DNA from: G963665185 sp963665185
GTDB lineage: Bacteria > Desulfobacterota > Desulfovibrionia > Desulfovibrionales > Desulfovibrionaceae
NCBI GenBank assembly: GCA_963665185.2
Contig: CAXXPO010000019.1
Span: 124,001-188,000 of the forward strand
Reading direction: 5' to 3'
Length of the DNA stretch: 64,000 nt
Of this stretch, positions 1-9,020 are shown in pieces (position 1 is the first letter of the stretch; each line of letters begins with the position of its first letter). Under the pieces are notes generated by a model, which did not search any database, was not told the origin of the DNA, and saw only the letters and a program-made list of their open reading frames with translations. A program made the translations under genes and the position numbers.

Positions 1-1797
1 CAAAGTTCGAAACTCCTGGGCCTCTTCCTTCCCCATATACCGAGCCAGAATTCTGGGGTCGGTCTTTTTCAGATCCACCAGAATCAAGCCGTCCAAGGCA
101 TCGCAAAAATCCTGATCCACATTGAAGGCCAAAAGCTTACCTCCCAGTTTGAGATACTGACGCAGCAACACCGGGATGCCCTTGGCGTCGGTCTCAACGC
201 CGGAAATAAGAGCGGCCAGATCGTCCACATTACGGCAGACCGTACGCGCCGTGTTGATCTCCAAACTTGCCAGCGGCAGGGGTTTGAGCTTTGGGGGGGT
301 TTTAGGTTTGACCGTTTTTTTCATCGAGCTGCCCATATGCAAAGACAAAAAACGCATCATGAGTTCCCGAGAAAACGTATGGTAATCGTTGGAAATGCTT
401 ACCGGACCAAACAACACGCTGTATTGAGGATTGCGGGAAACAAAACGTCCGATCCCTTTCCAAAGAAGCAACAGGGAAGAAAAATTCCGCTGATATTTCT
501 TCTGCACAAAAGAACGCCCCATTTCCAAACCGGGGTGCACACGATCCACAAAAGATTTCTTCATCTTGAACAATGAATCAACGTAAAAACCTTCGCTCCC
601 ATACTTTTCCAAGATGACGTCTGACTGTCCAAGGCGATAGGCCCCCGCGATTTCCTGTTCCTTTTCACTCCACAGCAGGAGGTGGAGGTAGTACTCATCA
701 AACTTGTCCGTGTCCGAAGGTAGTCCAGTGCCTTCGCCTACTTCCCGAAAAGTAAGTTCCCGCAGTCTGCCAAGTTCGCGCATGGCATTGGGAATCTCGT
801 CCTTACGAGCGATAAAAACCTTGAATTCGCCACTTTCGACCAGAAGATTGTCCGGTCCAAGATTATTAATGTCCTCCCGAACTAGCTCCGGATCAGTCTC
901 CTCGGCAAGAGGCTCCAGAGTTTGGGAAGACATCAATGCCAAAGGCTTTTTCGTTTTTTTGTAACGATTCTTCAGCACATAGGTGTGCAACTTGAGGTAT
1001 TCCATCAACTGCTCGTCCGACTCAAACCCTTCCAACTTGTTGGCGGGAATGAGATTTCCTACCGCCATATCAATGGTGCCCCCTCGCTTTTTCAGCATTT
1101 CACGGGGCAGCATGATTGTTCTAAGCCGGGGATGAATAAGTCCGAGAAGATGAAACAAAGCCCGGTTGGAGCCTTTAAAGTATACAGGAAGCACGGGCAC
1201 ACCGGTCTTGCGGATAATGCGTCCGACCGTAGGGCTCCACTCTCTGTCGGTGACGACTCTTTTCTTCAAATTCAAGGCCGAAACCTCGCCAGCGGGGAAC
1301 ACGCCGAGCATGTTGCCATTTTTCAGCCAGCGAAAACACTCCTTGAGTGCACCGATATTACGCTTGGCAGATTCTCCCGAGCCGAACGGATCCACGGAAA
1401 TAATGCAATCCTTCATCTGCGGGATGAGACTGAGCATAAAATTCGCCATCAACTTGGCGTCCGGCCTTACCTTGCGCAATGCCGCCGCCAGAATAACCCC
1501 TTCCACAGCACCGAAAGGATGGTTGGCAACCACGACGACCGGTCCTGTTGCTGGAATTTTCCCCAGGTCCGCCGGGTCTATGTTGACGCTGACGTTCAGA
1601 GTCTGAAGTGTCTCTTCCAAGAACCTGTCAGTATCCGTTACATCGGCCACATTGGAGTAAAGACGATTTATCGTGGGAAGGCAAAGAAGCCTGTTCAGTG
1701 AAGGAGATACACAATAATTAAAAAGTGTTTTTTTGAACAACCCGGCTGAGGGTACTGGCAACTCGATCAAGTTTCGGTGAGTACGTGCTTCCGCCAT
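1..1797 (-). CDS. OlsF-like bifunctional acyltransferase (PlsC-type plus OlsB-like GNAT domain), 3' end outside window
   Basis: Reads open on the minus strand from an ATG at 1797 to the window edge (599 codons), so the C-terminus is missing. A GAGGT ribosome site lies just upstream. Residues about 50-270 form a PlsC/LPLAT acyltransferase: the catalytic motif is NHPFGAVEG (His93), followed by FPAGE near 167-171. Residues about 300-560 resemble the OlsB/hemolysin-type N-acyltransferase (GNAT), which moves a hydroxyacyl chain from ACP to an amino acid. This domain order is that of OlsF, where the C-terminal half makes lyso-ornithine lipid and the N-terminal half adds the second acyl chain. Product would be an ornithine-type aminolipid at the inner membrane; the amino acid head group is inferred. 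The first acidic residue after His is Glu and sits one position later than in classical HX4D, as in other NHPFG-type members. Confidence 0.8.
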   Translation of the reverse strand, partial: MAEARTHRNLIELPVPSAGLFKKTLFNYCVSPSLNRLLCLPTINRLYSNVADVTDTDRFLEETLQTLNVSVNIDPADLGKIPATGPVVVVANHPFGAVEGVILAAALRKVRPDAKLMANFMLSLIPQMKDCIISVDPFGSGESAKRNIGALKECFRWLKNGNMLGVFPAGEVSALNLKKRVVTDREWSPTVGRIIRKTGVPVLPVYFKGSNRALFHLLGLIHPRLRTIMLPREMLKKRGGTIDMAVGNLIPANKLEGFESDEQLMEYLKLHTYVLKNRYKKTKKPLALMSSQTLEPLAEETDPELVREDINNLGPDNLLVESGEFKVFIARKDEIPNAMRELGRLRELTFREVGEGTGLPSDTDKFDEYYLHLLLWSEKEQEIAGAYRLGQSDVILEKYGSEGFYVDSLFKMKKSFVDRVHPGLEMGRSFVQKKYQRNFSSLLLLWKGIGRFVSRNPQYSVLFGPVSISNDYHTFSRELMMRFLSLHMGSSMKKTVKPKTPPKLKPLPLASLEINTARTVCRNVDDLAALISGVETDAKGIPVLLRQYLKLGGKLLAFNVDQDFCDALDGLILVDLKKTDPRILARYMGKEEAQEFRTL

Positions 1798-1946
1798 ACG
1801 GACCTCATCCCCCTTTATGTCCTTTCGCGTGTGTCGTGTCATTGAGTAGTTCGCACTGGATTAAATTTTAATGGGTATCACCGAAACATATGGCTGTTTC
1901 AGTTCAAGATTATGACATTTCCACGAAACAGGAAGCAAGTGGATTC

Positions 1947-2396
1947 TCAATCCTTATTGGGAGCATTGAGATACGTCCGCTTGGGACAAAGACGGCTGTC
2001 CTTCATCAGGTCAGCCAGGGTGTAGGAATCAAGCATTTTATACATGGCCCGGCTGGCATCATCCCAGATGGAACGCCGCAGGCAAACGGCTGCCCGGGGA
2101 CAGGTATCCACGTTCCGCTCACATTCATGAACCGATTCTTCCCCATCCAGAACCTCGGCGATAACACCCAAGGATAGCTCTTCGGGGGCGCGGGTAAGCG
2201 TATTGCCACCGTGGGGTCCACGCTTGCCCTTGATGTATCCCGCCTCCTTGAGAATCTTGATGAGTTTTTCAAGATACTTGAGGGATATTTCCTCGCGTTC
2301 TGCAGAGTCCTTGCTGGGCACAGGACCACCAGCCGCATGCAGGGCAATGTCGAGCAATAGGCGAGTACCGTATCTGGTCCGGGTAGTCAGTCTCAT
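1947..2396 (-). CDS. Rrf2-family transcriptional regulator
   Basis: 149 residues, the usual length for Rrf2/IscR-like regulators. The N-terminus (MRLTTRTRYGTRLLLDIA) is the typical start of the winged helix-turn-helix, with the recognition region near residues 40-70 (KYLEKLIKILKEAGYI, then KRGPHGG). Three cysteines (ECERNVDTC then C five residues later, about residues 92-106) match the cluster-binding region that holds a [2Fe-2S] or [4Fe-4S] cluster in IscR, NsrR and RsrR, so a redox, iron or NO signal is likely. The target is not evident. It lies between the OlsF-like gene and a response regulator, all on the minus strand, with gaps of about 150 and 270 bp, so it may be a separate transcript. 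Confidence 0.9.
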   Translation of the reverse strand: MRLTTRTRYGTRLLLDIALHAAGGPVPSKDSAEREEISLKYLEKLIKILKEAGYIKGKRGPHGGNTLTRAPEELSLGVIAEVLDGEESVHECERNVDTCPRAAVCLRRSIWDDASRAMYKMLDSYTLADLMKDSRLCPKRTYLNAPNKD

Positions 2397-2663
2397 GTTT
2401 TTCCGGGCTTGCAGGTCGTAAGGGACGGTTCATGGACAAAAGCCGTCGCCGTGTTCTGAAAGGGTCTATAACGGCAGATGATCCCCTGTGGCAAGTCCGG
2501 TATAGGTATGGCATGTCCCCAAATGGCTACAGGCTTTCCAAAGGTGAAACGGTGTGGGTCGCCTTGGCGAGGATGGCACCCGCGTGAATGTTCCCCTCTA
2601 TCATTCACCCACTTATCCTCCCGATCAACCAGCAGGAAGCATTCTGCCCACAATTCCCCAAAA

Positions 2664-3041
2664 TCAGTCAATGTCGCTCTCGTCGCTCTCGCCGAGGGTG
2701 CTGCGGACAATCTGGATCAATTCATCCGGGTCAAAAGGCTTTTTGAGCGTAGCCACAGCACACTTGATAACCAGATGGATGCTAGGCGGTCCGCTAATGA
2801 CAATAACCGGAATGTCCACAAACTCATCTTCCAATGTGAGTTTGCGAAAAAATTTCGGCCCCCAGCCGTTGGGCATTTCCAAATCAAGGGTCAGCAGGTC
2901 CGGTTTTTCCCTGATGGCCACATCATAGGCAGCCATTCCATCGTAAGCGCAGCAGGTGGCATATCCGTTATCCTCAAACACATTGACCAGATAATCCACA
3001 ATGTGCTTGTCATCATCGACCACCATGATTTTCTTGGACAT
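2664..3041 (-). CDS. Single-domain response regulator (CheY-like receiver)
   Basis: 125 residues from the ATG at 3041, chosen because the receiver fold begins at once (MSKKIMVVDDD) and AAGGAG lies 13 bp upstream; a longer open frame to 3209 adds 56 residues that look unlike protein. The signature residues are present: acidic pair DDD near residue 10, phospho-acceptor Asp in LLTLDLEMP, Ser in VISG and Lys in LKKP. There is no output domain, so it should act by protein contact or phosphotransfer. It is divergent from the tmc operon across a 474 bp gap; no cognate kinase is in the window. The C-terminus is acidic (ESDESDID). Confidence 0.9.
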   Translation of the reverse strand: MSKKIMVVDDDKHIVDYLVNVFEDNGYATCCAYDGMAAYDVAIREKPDLLTLDLEMPNGWGPKFFRKLTLEDEFVDIPVIVISGPPSIHLVIKCAVATLKKPFDPDELIQIVRSTLGESDESDID

Positions 3042-3319
3042 GATGATAAAGCGGCTCCTTGTGCCGAGAACTGAAACCATATCATTCCGGAGACTCCCGA
3101 AGTGCTCCCTAAGGGGATACGCAAAAAGATTCTCCCTTAGCAAGGCTCTATTCGCCCAATACATCACAGGAAATGCCCATAGGCCGGTCGAATCAGTATA
3201 TCGGAGCAACTCCCCTCACACATAAACACACAGCGCAAATTTCCCACCAAACAAGGAGGTTTTCGCAGGACATTTTCGCACCCATGTTGACCCGACGGCC
3301 ATTCGTGATATACACTGCA

Positions 3320-3337
3320 TTGTGAATCTTTGTACAA
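3320..3337. promoter_or_regulatory. Possible CRP/FNR-family (HcpR-like) half-conserved operator in the tmc upstream region
   Basis: The 474 bp between the response regulator and tmcD holds no convincing gene. Within it, TTGTGA-N6-GTACAA resembles the TTGTGA-N6-TCACAA palindrome recognised by CRP/FNR-type factors including HcpR of sulfate reducers. The left half is perfect, the right half matches at four of six positions. It lies about 180 bp before tmcD. Weak evidence on its own. Confidence 0.25.
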
Positions 3338-3515
3338 GTCAAGGTGTTTGCACAGGCGCAGTCCGCAAGCCGGTACTGCGTTTAAATGCTTTGTCCATGA
3401 TCCTTTGAATACTGCCGAAGGTTTTCGGCAAAAATTAGGTGGAGAACTGGTGTATGCGGAACACAACTGATGCAACGTTCCGAAAATCTTTCACTGTACT
3501 ACCTGAGGAGAGGCG

Positions 3516-4775
3516 ATGAGCGATAAATCAGGTTGGAACTGGGAACCGGGGGAAAAAACCGTCGCCGATACCGCCGGTTGGAGTTCTCAGTTCGAATGGG
3601 TCGAAGAACTGCAGGCAAGCCCGGATGGCGAAAGCATAGCAGCCATCGTCAAACAGGGCGACGAAGAATTCAATGTGTGCGTCAATGGAGAACCCTGGGG
3701 AGATCCCTGCGAAAAGGCATGGTATCTTCGCTACAGCCCGGATGGTCGCCTGACCGTCCTGGCCCAGATAGATATGGCCTGGACCCTGGCAGTGGACGGC
3801 GCTGCCTGGGAAGAGTCATTTGATTACATCTGGGAAACCAAATTTTCCAAGGACGGTTCCGGCATCGCCATATGCGCCCAAACTGGCGGCGAATACGGCA
3901 TGGTGCTGAACGGTACCCCTTGGGAAACCATGTATGAAAACGCCAACTGTTTTCATCTGTCCGCAGACGGCAATCACACTGCCGCCGCTGTTCAGGTGGA
4001 CTCCCTTGCACAAGCCGATGTTGTCAAATTCCAGCAAGGCGTCTTCTCCTGCGCTGTGGATGGAAACGTCTGGGACGAAAAATTCGTCAACGTCTGGAAC
4101 GGAGCATTTTCGCCCGATTGCTCCAAATATGCTGCTGAAGTTCGCCTGAACCTCTACGAATACAGCATAGCGGTAAACGGACAAATCTGGAACAAAACCT
4201 ACCAGAGTGTCTGGGAACCTTGCTTCAATCCCAAGACCGGCACGATTGTGGCTCCGGTTCGTCAGGGAGGCAAATGGACCATGGCGGAAAATGCCCAGAT
4301 CATCTGGCATCAGCCGTTCGTGCAGTGCTTTCACCAGACCTTCTCGGCCGATGGAAGCAAATTGGCAGCCATTGTAGCCAAAGACTTCGGCGACTGGACA
4401 GTGGCAGTTGACGGCATAGCCTGGAACCCCACTTTCAACCAGATGATTTCCGAACTGACCTTCTCCGAAAACGGCCAATCACTGGCCGCTTTGGGCAAGG
4501 ACAGTGAAAAATGGTACGTCATGGTCAATGGGACCCGCTGGTCAGAACCGTTTGACATGGCCTACCGTCCCGCGTTCTCCCCGGACGGCGCACACTGCGC
4601 CTGCAAGGTGGACCGCAACGGAAAGTACAGCTGGATCGTTGACGGCAAAGTCCTGAGCCTGGAATGCGAAGAGAATTTCGATCCTATCTTCTCTCCCGAC
4701 GGCTCCAAACTCCTGCTGCGCTACGTCAAGGACGGCAAATACGTCCGCCGCGTGGCCAACGTTTCCGAACTTTAA
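3516..4775 (+). CDS. tmcD: TmcD, tryptophan-rich WD40/beta-propeller-like subunit of the Tmc complex
   Basis: 419 residues, ATG at 3516 with AGGAG eight bases upstream. No signal peptide or membrane segment, so cytoplasmic. The protein is very Trp-rich and made of about eight repeats of some 45 residues, each with a phrase like FSPDGS or FSKDGS, then a VNG or VDG turn followed by W (for example VNGEPWGDP, VDGAAWEES, LNGTPWETM), suggesting a beta-propeller. In Desulfovibrio, TmcD is known as a tryptophan-rich cytoplasmic subunit of unknown role. It is followed after 10 bp by tmcC. The order here is D-C-B-A, opposite to the A-B-C-D order known from D. vulgaris. Assignment rests mainly on the neighbouring tmc genes and the Trp-rich composition. 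Confidence 0.85.
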   Translation: MSDKSGWNWEPGEKTVADTAGWSSQFEWVEELQASPDGESIAAIVKQGDEEFNVCVNGEPWGDPCEKAWYLRYSPDGRLTVLAQIDMAWTLAVDGAAWEESFDYIWETKFSKDGSGIAICAQTGGEYGMVLNGTPWETMYENANCFHLSADGNHTAAAVQVDSLAQADVVKFQQGVFSCAVDGNVWDEKFVNVWNGAFSPDCSKYAAEVRLNLYEYSIAVNGQIWNKTYQSVWEPCFNPKTGTIVAPVRQGGKWTMAENAQIIWHQPFVQCFHQTFSADGSKLAAIVAKDFGDWTVAVDGIAWNPTFNQMISELTFSENGQSLAALGKDSEKWYVMVNGTRWSEPFDMAYRPAFSPDGAHCACKVDRNGKYSWIVDGKVLSLECEENFDPIFSPDGSKLLLRYVKDGKYVRRVANVSEL

Positions 4776-4785
4776 GGGGGCCGCC

Positions 4786-5445
4786 ATGCAGAGCATTTAT
4801 GAATTCGCCATTGGTCCCTTGGCCTGGATAAGCTTTTTGCTCTTCTTCGGAGGCAGCATCTACAAGATCGCCTCCTGGTTCATCCTGGCCAAGAAGTCCG
4901 ACCCGTTCATCCTCAAATTCTGGAGTTGGAAACACGTTTTCAACTCCTATATCCACTGGCTCAACCCAGTGGGAACCATGGGCTGGCGAGCCAGACCGTT
5001 GCTGACCGCGGTTACCTTCGCTTTTCACATCTGCCTGGTGTTGGCGCCCATCTTTTTGTGCGCCCATGTCGTCCTTCTGGACCAGTATGTGAATCTGTCC
5101 TGGGTAACCCTGCCCGATAGCGTGGCTGACATTTTAACAGTCGTCGTTATCGTGGCCTGCGGCTACTTTTTGTACCGCCGCCTCACAGACCGGCAGGTCG
5201 CCTTCGTGACCCGCCCCAGCGACTGGATTATTCTGGGCGTTATCGCCGCCACGTTCGTGTTCGGTTTTCTGGCCTACCACCAGATCGGCAACTACGAACT
5301 GATGCTCGTGCTGCACATTCTGGCGGGCGAAGCATTCCTGGTCATGATCCCCTTCACCAGGGTCAGCCATATGATCATGATTCCGTTCACCCGCGGATAC
5401 ATCGCTTCGGAATTCGGTGCGGTGCGTCATTCCAGAGACTGGTAA
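4786..5445 (+). CDS. tmcC: TmcC, integral membrane cytochrome b subunit
   Basis: 219 residues with about five hydrophobic helices (roughly 7-28, 70-95, 110-130, 145-165, 172-190), like the NarI/DsrM cytochrome b family. Candidate axial heme ligands are His in FNSYIHW, FAFHICL, LVLHILAG and RVSHMIM. In the Tmc complex this subunit passes electrons across the membrane from periplasmic cytochrome c3 towards the cytoplasmic iron-sulfur subunit TmcB, possibly with menaquinone. AAGGGGG precedes the ATG; 33 bp separate it from tmcB. The next gene's typical iron-sulfur pattern confirms the assignment. Confidence 0.9.
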   Translation: MQSIYEFAIGPLAWISFLLFFGGSIYKIASWFILAKKSDPFILKFWSWKHVFNSYIHWLNPVGTMGWRARPLLTAVTFAFHICLVLAPIFLCAHVVLLDQYVNLSWVTLPDSVADILTVVVIVACGYFLYRRLTDRQVAFVTRPSDWIILGVIAATFVFGFLAYHQIGNYELMLVLHILAGEAFLVMIPFTRVSHMIMIPFTRGYIASEFGAVRHSRDW

Positions 5446-5478
5446 GGCAACGCCGGACAGGGAGATAAGGAGAATCCA

Positions 5479-6819
5479 ATGACAAAAGTTCCAACCCTTT
5501 CCAAGGACTTCCGAAAAATAGAGGATGCGGGGCTTGACGGCGGTGCCGCCAAACTCACTCCAGAGCATATTGAAAAAACCATAAACCAGGTCATCGACAC
5601 TGAAACCAGTGCCCGCTTCCGTGCCTACATGGACACCTGCGTGCATTGTGGCCTGTGTGCCGATGCCTGTCATTTCTGTCTTTCCCACGACGGAGATCCT
5701 TCCTATTCACCTGTGGGCAAAGTTGCCCAAACCATCTGGGAGATGGTCAAAAACAAAGGCAAAGTCAGCCCCGAGTTCATCCGCAACTCGGCACAAATCG
5801 CCTACACCGAATGCAACCTCTGTCGTCGTTGCGTGCACTTCTGCCCCCTGGGTATCGACATCGCCTACATGATGTCCATGGTACGACGCATCAGCCACAA
5901 GCTTGGCGTTACCCCTCAATATCTGCAGGATACCGCGCACTCACACAGCGCCACCATGAACCAGATGTGGGTCAAGGAAGACGAGTGGATCGACAGCCTG
6001 CAATGGCAGGAAGACGAAGCCCGCGATGAATTCCCCAAGCTGCGCATTCCCCTGGAAAAAGTGGGGGCCGACGTCATGTACTCGGTCATCGGACCGGAAC
6101 CCAAATTCCGCACCCAGCTTATTTACCAGGCCGCCGCCATCTGGCATGAAGCAGACGTGGACTTCACCATGCCTGCCACCAGCGGATGGGACAACAGCGA
6201 CATGTGCATGTATTCCGGCGACTTTGAAATGATGGGCAGACTCAAGCGCCATCACTTTGAAACCGCCGAACGCCTCAAGGTCAAACGCATTGTCATGGGC
6301 GAATGCGGCCATGCCTTTCGTTCCGTTTACGACACAGGCAACCGTTGGATAGGTTGGTCGGACACTCCCATTGAGATGGTCCACGGCATCCAATTCTACT
6401 GGGAATTGCTCAAGGCCGGAAAAATCAAGGTCAACACTCAGATCGACGAAGTCTGCACCTTCCACGATCCCTGCAACATCGTGCGTGGGCGCGGGCTGGA
6501 AGAGATGGGCCGCGAAGTAGCCAAGGCATTCTGCCCCAACTTTGTGGAAATGACCCCCAACCGCGAACACAACCTGTGCTGCTGCGCAGGCGGCGGTGTC
6601 ATCAACTGCGGGCCTCCCTTCAAGAACACCCGCGTGAATGGCAATCGAGCCAAGGCAGAACAACTCAAGGCTACGGGTGCTACCATCTGCATAGCCCCCT
6701 GCCACAACTGCCACGGCGGACTGGAAGACATCATCCACCATTACAAGCTGGATATAAAGCTGATGTTCCTCGGCGATATCATCTACGAGCACATGGTGAA
6801 AACCAAAGCCGTTGAATAA
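5479..6819 (+). CDS. tmcB: TmcB, HdrD/DsrK-like cytoplasmic iron-sulfur subunit
   Basis: 446 residues, cytoplasmic. Two ferredoxin-type [4Fe-4S] motifs: Cys54-57-60-64 (CVHCGLCADAC) and Cys112-115-118-122 (CNLCRRCVHFC). The C-terminal part contains heterodisulfide-reductase CCG-type cysteines (HDPC at 332 and the Cys367-369 triplet in NLCCCAGGG), the pattern that binds the special catalytic cluster in HdrD/HdrB and DsrK. TmcB thus probably receives electrons from TmcC and delivers them to an unidentified cytoplasmic acceptor. ATG has an AAGGAG site. The reading is collinear and complete. It sits between tmcC and tmcA. Confidence 0.93.
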   Translation: MTKVPTLSKDFRKIEDAGLDGGAAKLTPEHIEKTINQVIDTETSARFRAYMDTCVHCGLCADACHFCLSHDGDPSYSPVGKVAQTIWEMVKNKGKVSPEFIRNSAQIAYTECNLCRRCVHFCPLGIDIAYMMSMVRRISHKLGVTPQYLQDTAHSHSATMNQMWVKEDEWIDSLQWQEDEARDEFPKLRIPLEKVGADVMYSVIGPEPKFRTQLIYQAAAIWHEADVDFTMPATSGWDNSDMCMYSGDFEMMGRLKRHHFETAERLKVKRIVMGECGHAFRSVYDTGNRWIGWSDTPIEMVHGIQFYWELLKAGKIKVNTQIDEVCTFHDPCNIVRGRGLEEMGREVAKAFCPNFVEMTPNREHNLCCCAGGGVINCGPPFKNTRVNGNRAKAEQLKATGATICIAPCHNCHGGLEDIIHHYKLDIKLMFLGDIIYEHMVKTKAVE

Positions 6820-6851
6820 TGCGCGGCCCAACGAAGAAGAGGCGAACAACT

Positions 6852-7241
6852 ATGAAAAAAATAGCTTTGATCGCGGTACTCGTCCTCTCCATGGCCTTCA
6901 TGGCCTTCGCCTTGGCCGGCGCAGGCGAAGAGGAACAGCCCAGGATGCAAACTCTGGAAGCCTTTGGCTCGCTTGAGCGTCCCGCATCGCTGTTCAACCA
7001 TGATCAGCACATGGAGCTGAGCCAAGACGATTGCACCGTCTGCCACCACGTTTACAAAGACGGAAAAAAAGTTTCCGGCGAATCCAGCGAGGACATGCCC
7101 TGCTCCGAGTGCCATAAACTGCAGCCCACCAAGGAAAACCCCATGCCGCTGCAAAAGGCGTATCACCAGAACTGCATCAGCTGCCACGAGGCCCAGGGCA
7201 AAGGTCCTGTAATGTGCGGCCAATGCCACGCAAAACAGTAA
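6852..7241 (+). CDS. tmcA: TmcA, acidic type II tetraheme cytochrome c3
   Basis: 129 residues from the ATG at 6852; an in-frame upstream codon at 6819 is rejected because the signal peptide starts with MKKIALIAVL. Signal peptide about residues 1-24, cleaved near AGAGEEE, so periplasmic. Four CXXCH heme-c motifs at Cys61, 84, 108 and 122 (CTVCH, CSECH, CISCH, CGQCH). The acidic residues after the signal peptide agree with type II (acidic) cytochrome c3, the periplasmic electron entry point of the Tmc complex, which takes electrons from hydrogenases through type I cytochrome c3. Last gene of the operon, followed by a strong terminator. Confidence 0.95.
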   Translation: MKKIALIAVLVLSMAFMAFALAGAGEEEQPRMQTLEAFGSLERPASLFNHDQHMELSQDDCTVCHHVYKDGKKVSGESSEDMPCSECHKLQPTKENPMPLQKAYHQNCISCHEAQGKGPVMCGQCHAKQ

Positions 7242-7283
7242 AAAAAGACAGCTGAAAGGCATTCACGCCCGCCACTAGAAAAT

Positions 7284-7321
7284 AAGCGGCCATGCTCAAG
7301 ATTTGAGCATGGCCGCTTTTC
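7284..7321 (+). terminator. Rho-independent terminator of the tmc operon
   Basis: Perfect 16 bp stem (7284-7299 with 7303-7318, AAGCGGCCATGCTCAA), three-base loop GAT, then a run of T. It lies 43 bp after tmcA. Confidence 0.95.
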
Positions 7322-8061
7322 TTCAGGGATTTTTTCAGGCTCCTTCCTTGTTTCTGACCAGTTGCGCCCACCGGCGGCATGACACCACCACGCAACAAGT
7401 ACGCAAATCTATAGACTATTACGCCCCCCTTGAGTCTGGCGCTTTAGGGCGTTTTTGCGCCTTGACGGGCCGGCGCGCCGGATTCACTACGGGTTGACGG
7501 TTCCCTGTGGCCCCCCCCGCTATATCGGAAATATTTTCTTCTTTTTTTCCGGATTTTGGGCGCACCTCTTTCTGGGGATACGTGTTTCAGAATGGACTCT
7601 GACTATCTCAGACCAAGCCGGACCGCCACGAGTCGGCAAAAAGTTTGTGCGGGCACGCGTTTGAGAGGAACAGTCGAATGCGACGGGTGTTGCGAACCAT
7701 GGTCGCGCCGACCTTCAGGAGCCTGATCAGAAGAGTGTCGCACGCGCAGCCACGCGCGGAAAAGGGGTATGGCCATGTCGGCGGCCCGGAGCAAGGCCCC
7801 GCCGCCGTCAGAAATGATGGTCTGTCTACTGAAAACAGCCTTGGATTTGCGGCCTATTGCCCCTGGAACACCGATGAATCATGGAAGACGTCTTGTTGTC
7901 ATGGTGAGTGTTCTGTTGTTTTTTTGAGTAATCACTTCAAATTTATCAAAAAAAAACCTCCCGCCATTCTTTAAGTGCAATATGCAAGCTCGGACCACTC
8001 AGAAGTGGATATTCCCACGAGGCCCCCAAGATGACAACTGCGATTTTTCCTATTGCACGCC
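7322..8061. other. Gene-free stretch after the tmc operon
   Basis: About 740 bp with no convincing gene on either strand. Short open frames here lack ribosome sites and protein-like composition. The part 7490-7560 is rich in C and T runs. I see no RNA gene or repeat in it. Confidence 0.5.
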
Positions 8062-8101
8062 AAAACAGGCTACGCAACTTACTGACTACGTAGCCTGTTT
8101 T
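8062..8101 (-). terminator. Terminator of the DUF4198 gene (bidirectional stem)
   Basis: 13 bp inverted repeat AAAACAGGCTACG (8062-8074) and its complement (8089-8101), loop 14 bases. A-rich and T-rich ends on both sides allow use in either direction; it sits 19 bp after the minus-strand stop at 8121. Confidence 0.8.
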
Positions 8102-8120
8102 CTTTCCCTTGCTAAAAAAG

Positions 8121-8891
8121 CTACTCGTGGATGTGGAATGTCAGTGTGGTGAGCAGATATGTTTCATCACACACCTTGGAGTCTTTGTACGGCTCTTTGT
8201 ACTCGGCCTCAGCAAACCAATATCCGGCCTTAAGAGGAATAATGTTCACAATACCTTTCAGATCGGTACGACCGGCAAACGCCTTGCTCTCATCATCGGC
8301 AAATCCGGCAAAAGTTGCTTTGATCTCGACAGTACGGGCAGGTTTTCCGTCCACCAAAACCTGCACAGGGAACTTGTCTCCCGGTTTCACAGTTGCTGGA
8401 TTCACAAGCGGCACGATTTCCATGCGCAGTCCTACCGGTTTGCCGACAAAGTTATTTTCAGACTCTCCACCCACATTCAAAACACTTTTGGCGTACATAG
8501 ATACATGCTCGCAATATTGGGCATCCGCCATTTCGGACCGGTTCTTCATAGCCCACCCATCAGGCCCCTTGGACCAAAAAGTAGGCCTGTACGTACCTAC
8601 GGCCATATAACTTCCCGGAACCACATCAAACTTCCCCATATACGCGTAATTCTCTCCTGTCTGCTTCAAACTTACTGCGCCTTGCGGGGTAAGCAGTCGT
8701 GGCGACTCAAAAAGCTTCAAACGTTTTTCGGAAATGGTTTCCGGATTGGGAAAGTCATGACCATACCCGATATCCACCTGCACAAATTGTCCGTCAGGTG
8801 CATTTAAATTCAGCCAAAAGTCGTGAGCACGCGCTGGGGAGGTTCCCCACATAAGGCAAAGCATCATTGCGGCAAGAATCATACGGATCAT
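8121..8891 (-). CDS. Periplasmic DUF4198 family protein
   Basis: 256 residues from the ATG at 8891, preferred over an in-frame codon at 8930 because AAGGAG lies seven bases upstream and a signal peptide starts directly (MIRMILAAMMLCLMWG, cut after PARA). The mature protein starts HDFWLNL, typical of DUF4198 proteins, which have a beta-rich Ig-like domain and often lie near metal or TonB-dependent uptake genes. His and Asp in HDFW and in YGHDFP could bind metal, but this is inference. Its promoter region contains a perfect 10-1-10 palindrome of the type used by metal regulators. Single-gene transcript with its own terminator. Role unknown; nickel, cobalt or iron handling is plausible. Confidence 0.8.
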   Translation of the reverse strand: MIRMILAAMMLCLMWGTSPARAHDFWLNLNAPDGQFVQVDIGYGHDFPNPETISEKRLKLFESPRLLTPQGAVSLKQTGENYAYMGKFDVVPGSYMAVGTYRPTFWSKGPDGWAMKNRSEMADAQYCEHVSMYAKSVLNVGGESENNFVGKPVGLRMEIVPLVNPATVKPGDKFPVQVLVDGKPARTVEIKATFAGFADDESKAFAGRTDLKGIVNIIPLKAGYWFAEAEYKEPYKDSKVCDETYLLTTLTFHIHE

Positions 8892-8963
8892 AAATGCTCC
8901 TTTGATGGTTGAATTACACGCTGCTGCCATTGAATATAATCCAAGCAGTGAGTGTGTTTATGC

Positions 8964-8984
8964 TGATTTTGATCATCAAAATCA
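8964..8984. promoter_or_regulatory. Perfect 10-1-10 palindrome, likely Fur-family-type operator
   Basis: TGATTTTGAT-C-ATCAAAATCA lies 73 bp before the DUF4198 start and 36 bp before a small plus-strand open frame. Length, single central base and A/T-rich arms fit operators of Fur-family metal regulators; which one is unknown. Confidence 0.55.
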
Positions 8985-9020
8985 ATAAAATCCAACTCTC
9001 TTTTCCAAAAAAAGACATAT

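Noticed and set aside
922..1701. Long plus-strand reading frame over the acyltransferase gene
   Set aside because: It lies antisense to the clear OlsF-like coding frame, lacks a ribosome site and shows no family features.
5941..6849. 302-codon minus-strand frame over tmcB
   Set aside because: Antisense shadow of the certain tmcB frame, with low-complexity Val/Ala/His composition typical of such shadows.
7645..7974. 109-codon plus-strand frame after the tmc terminator
   Set aside because: No ribosome site, Arg/Ser-rich composition with no recognisable family, ends in a run of Lys codons.
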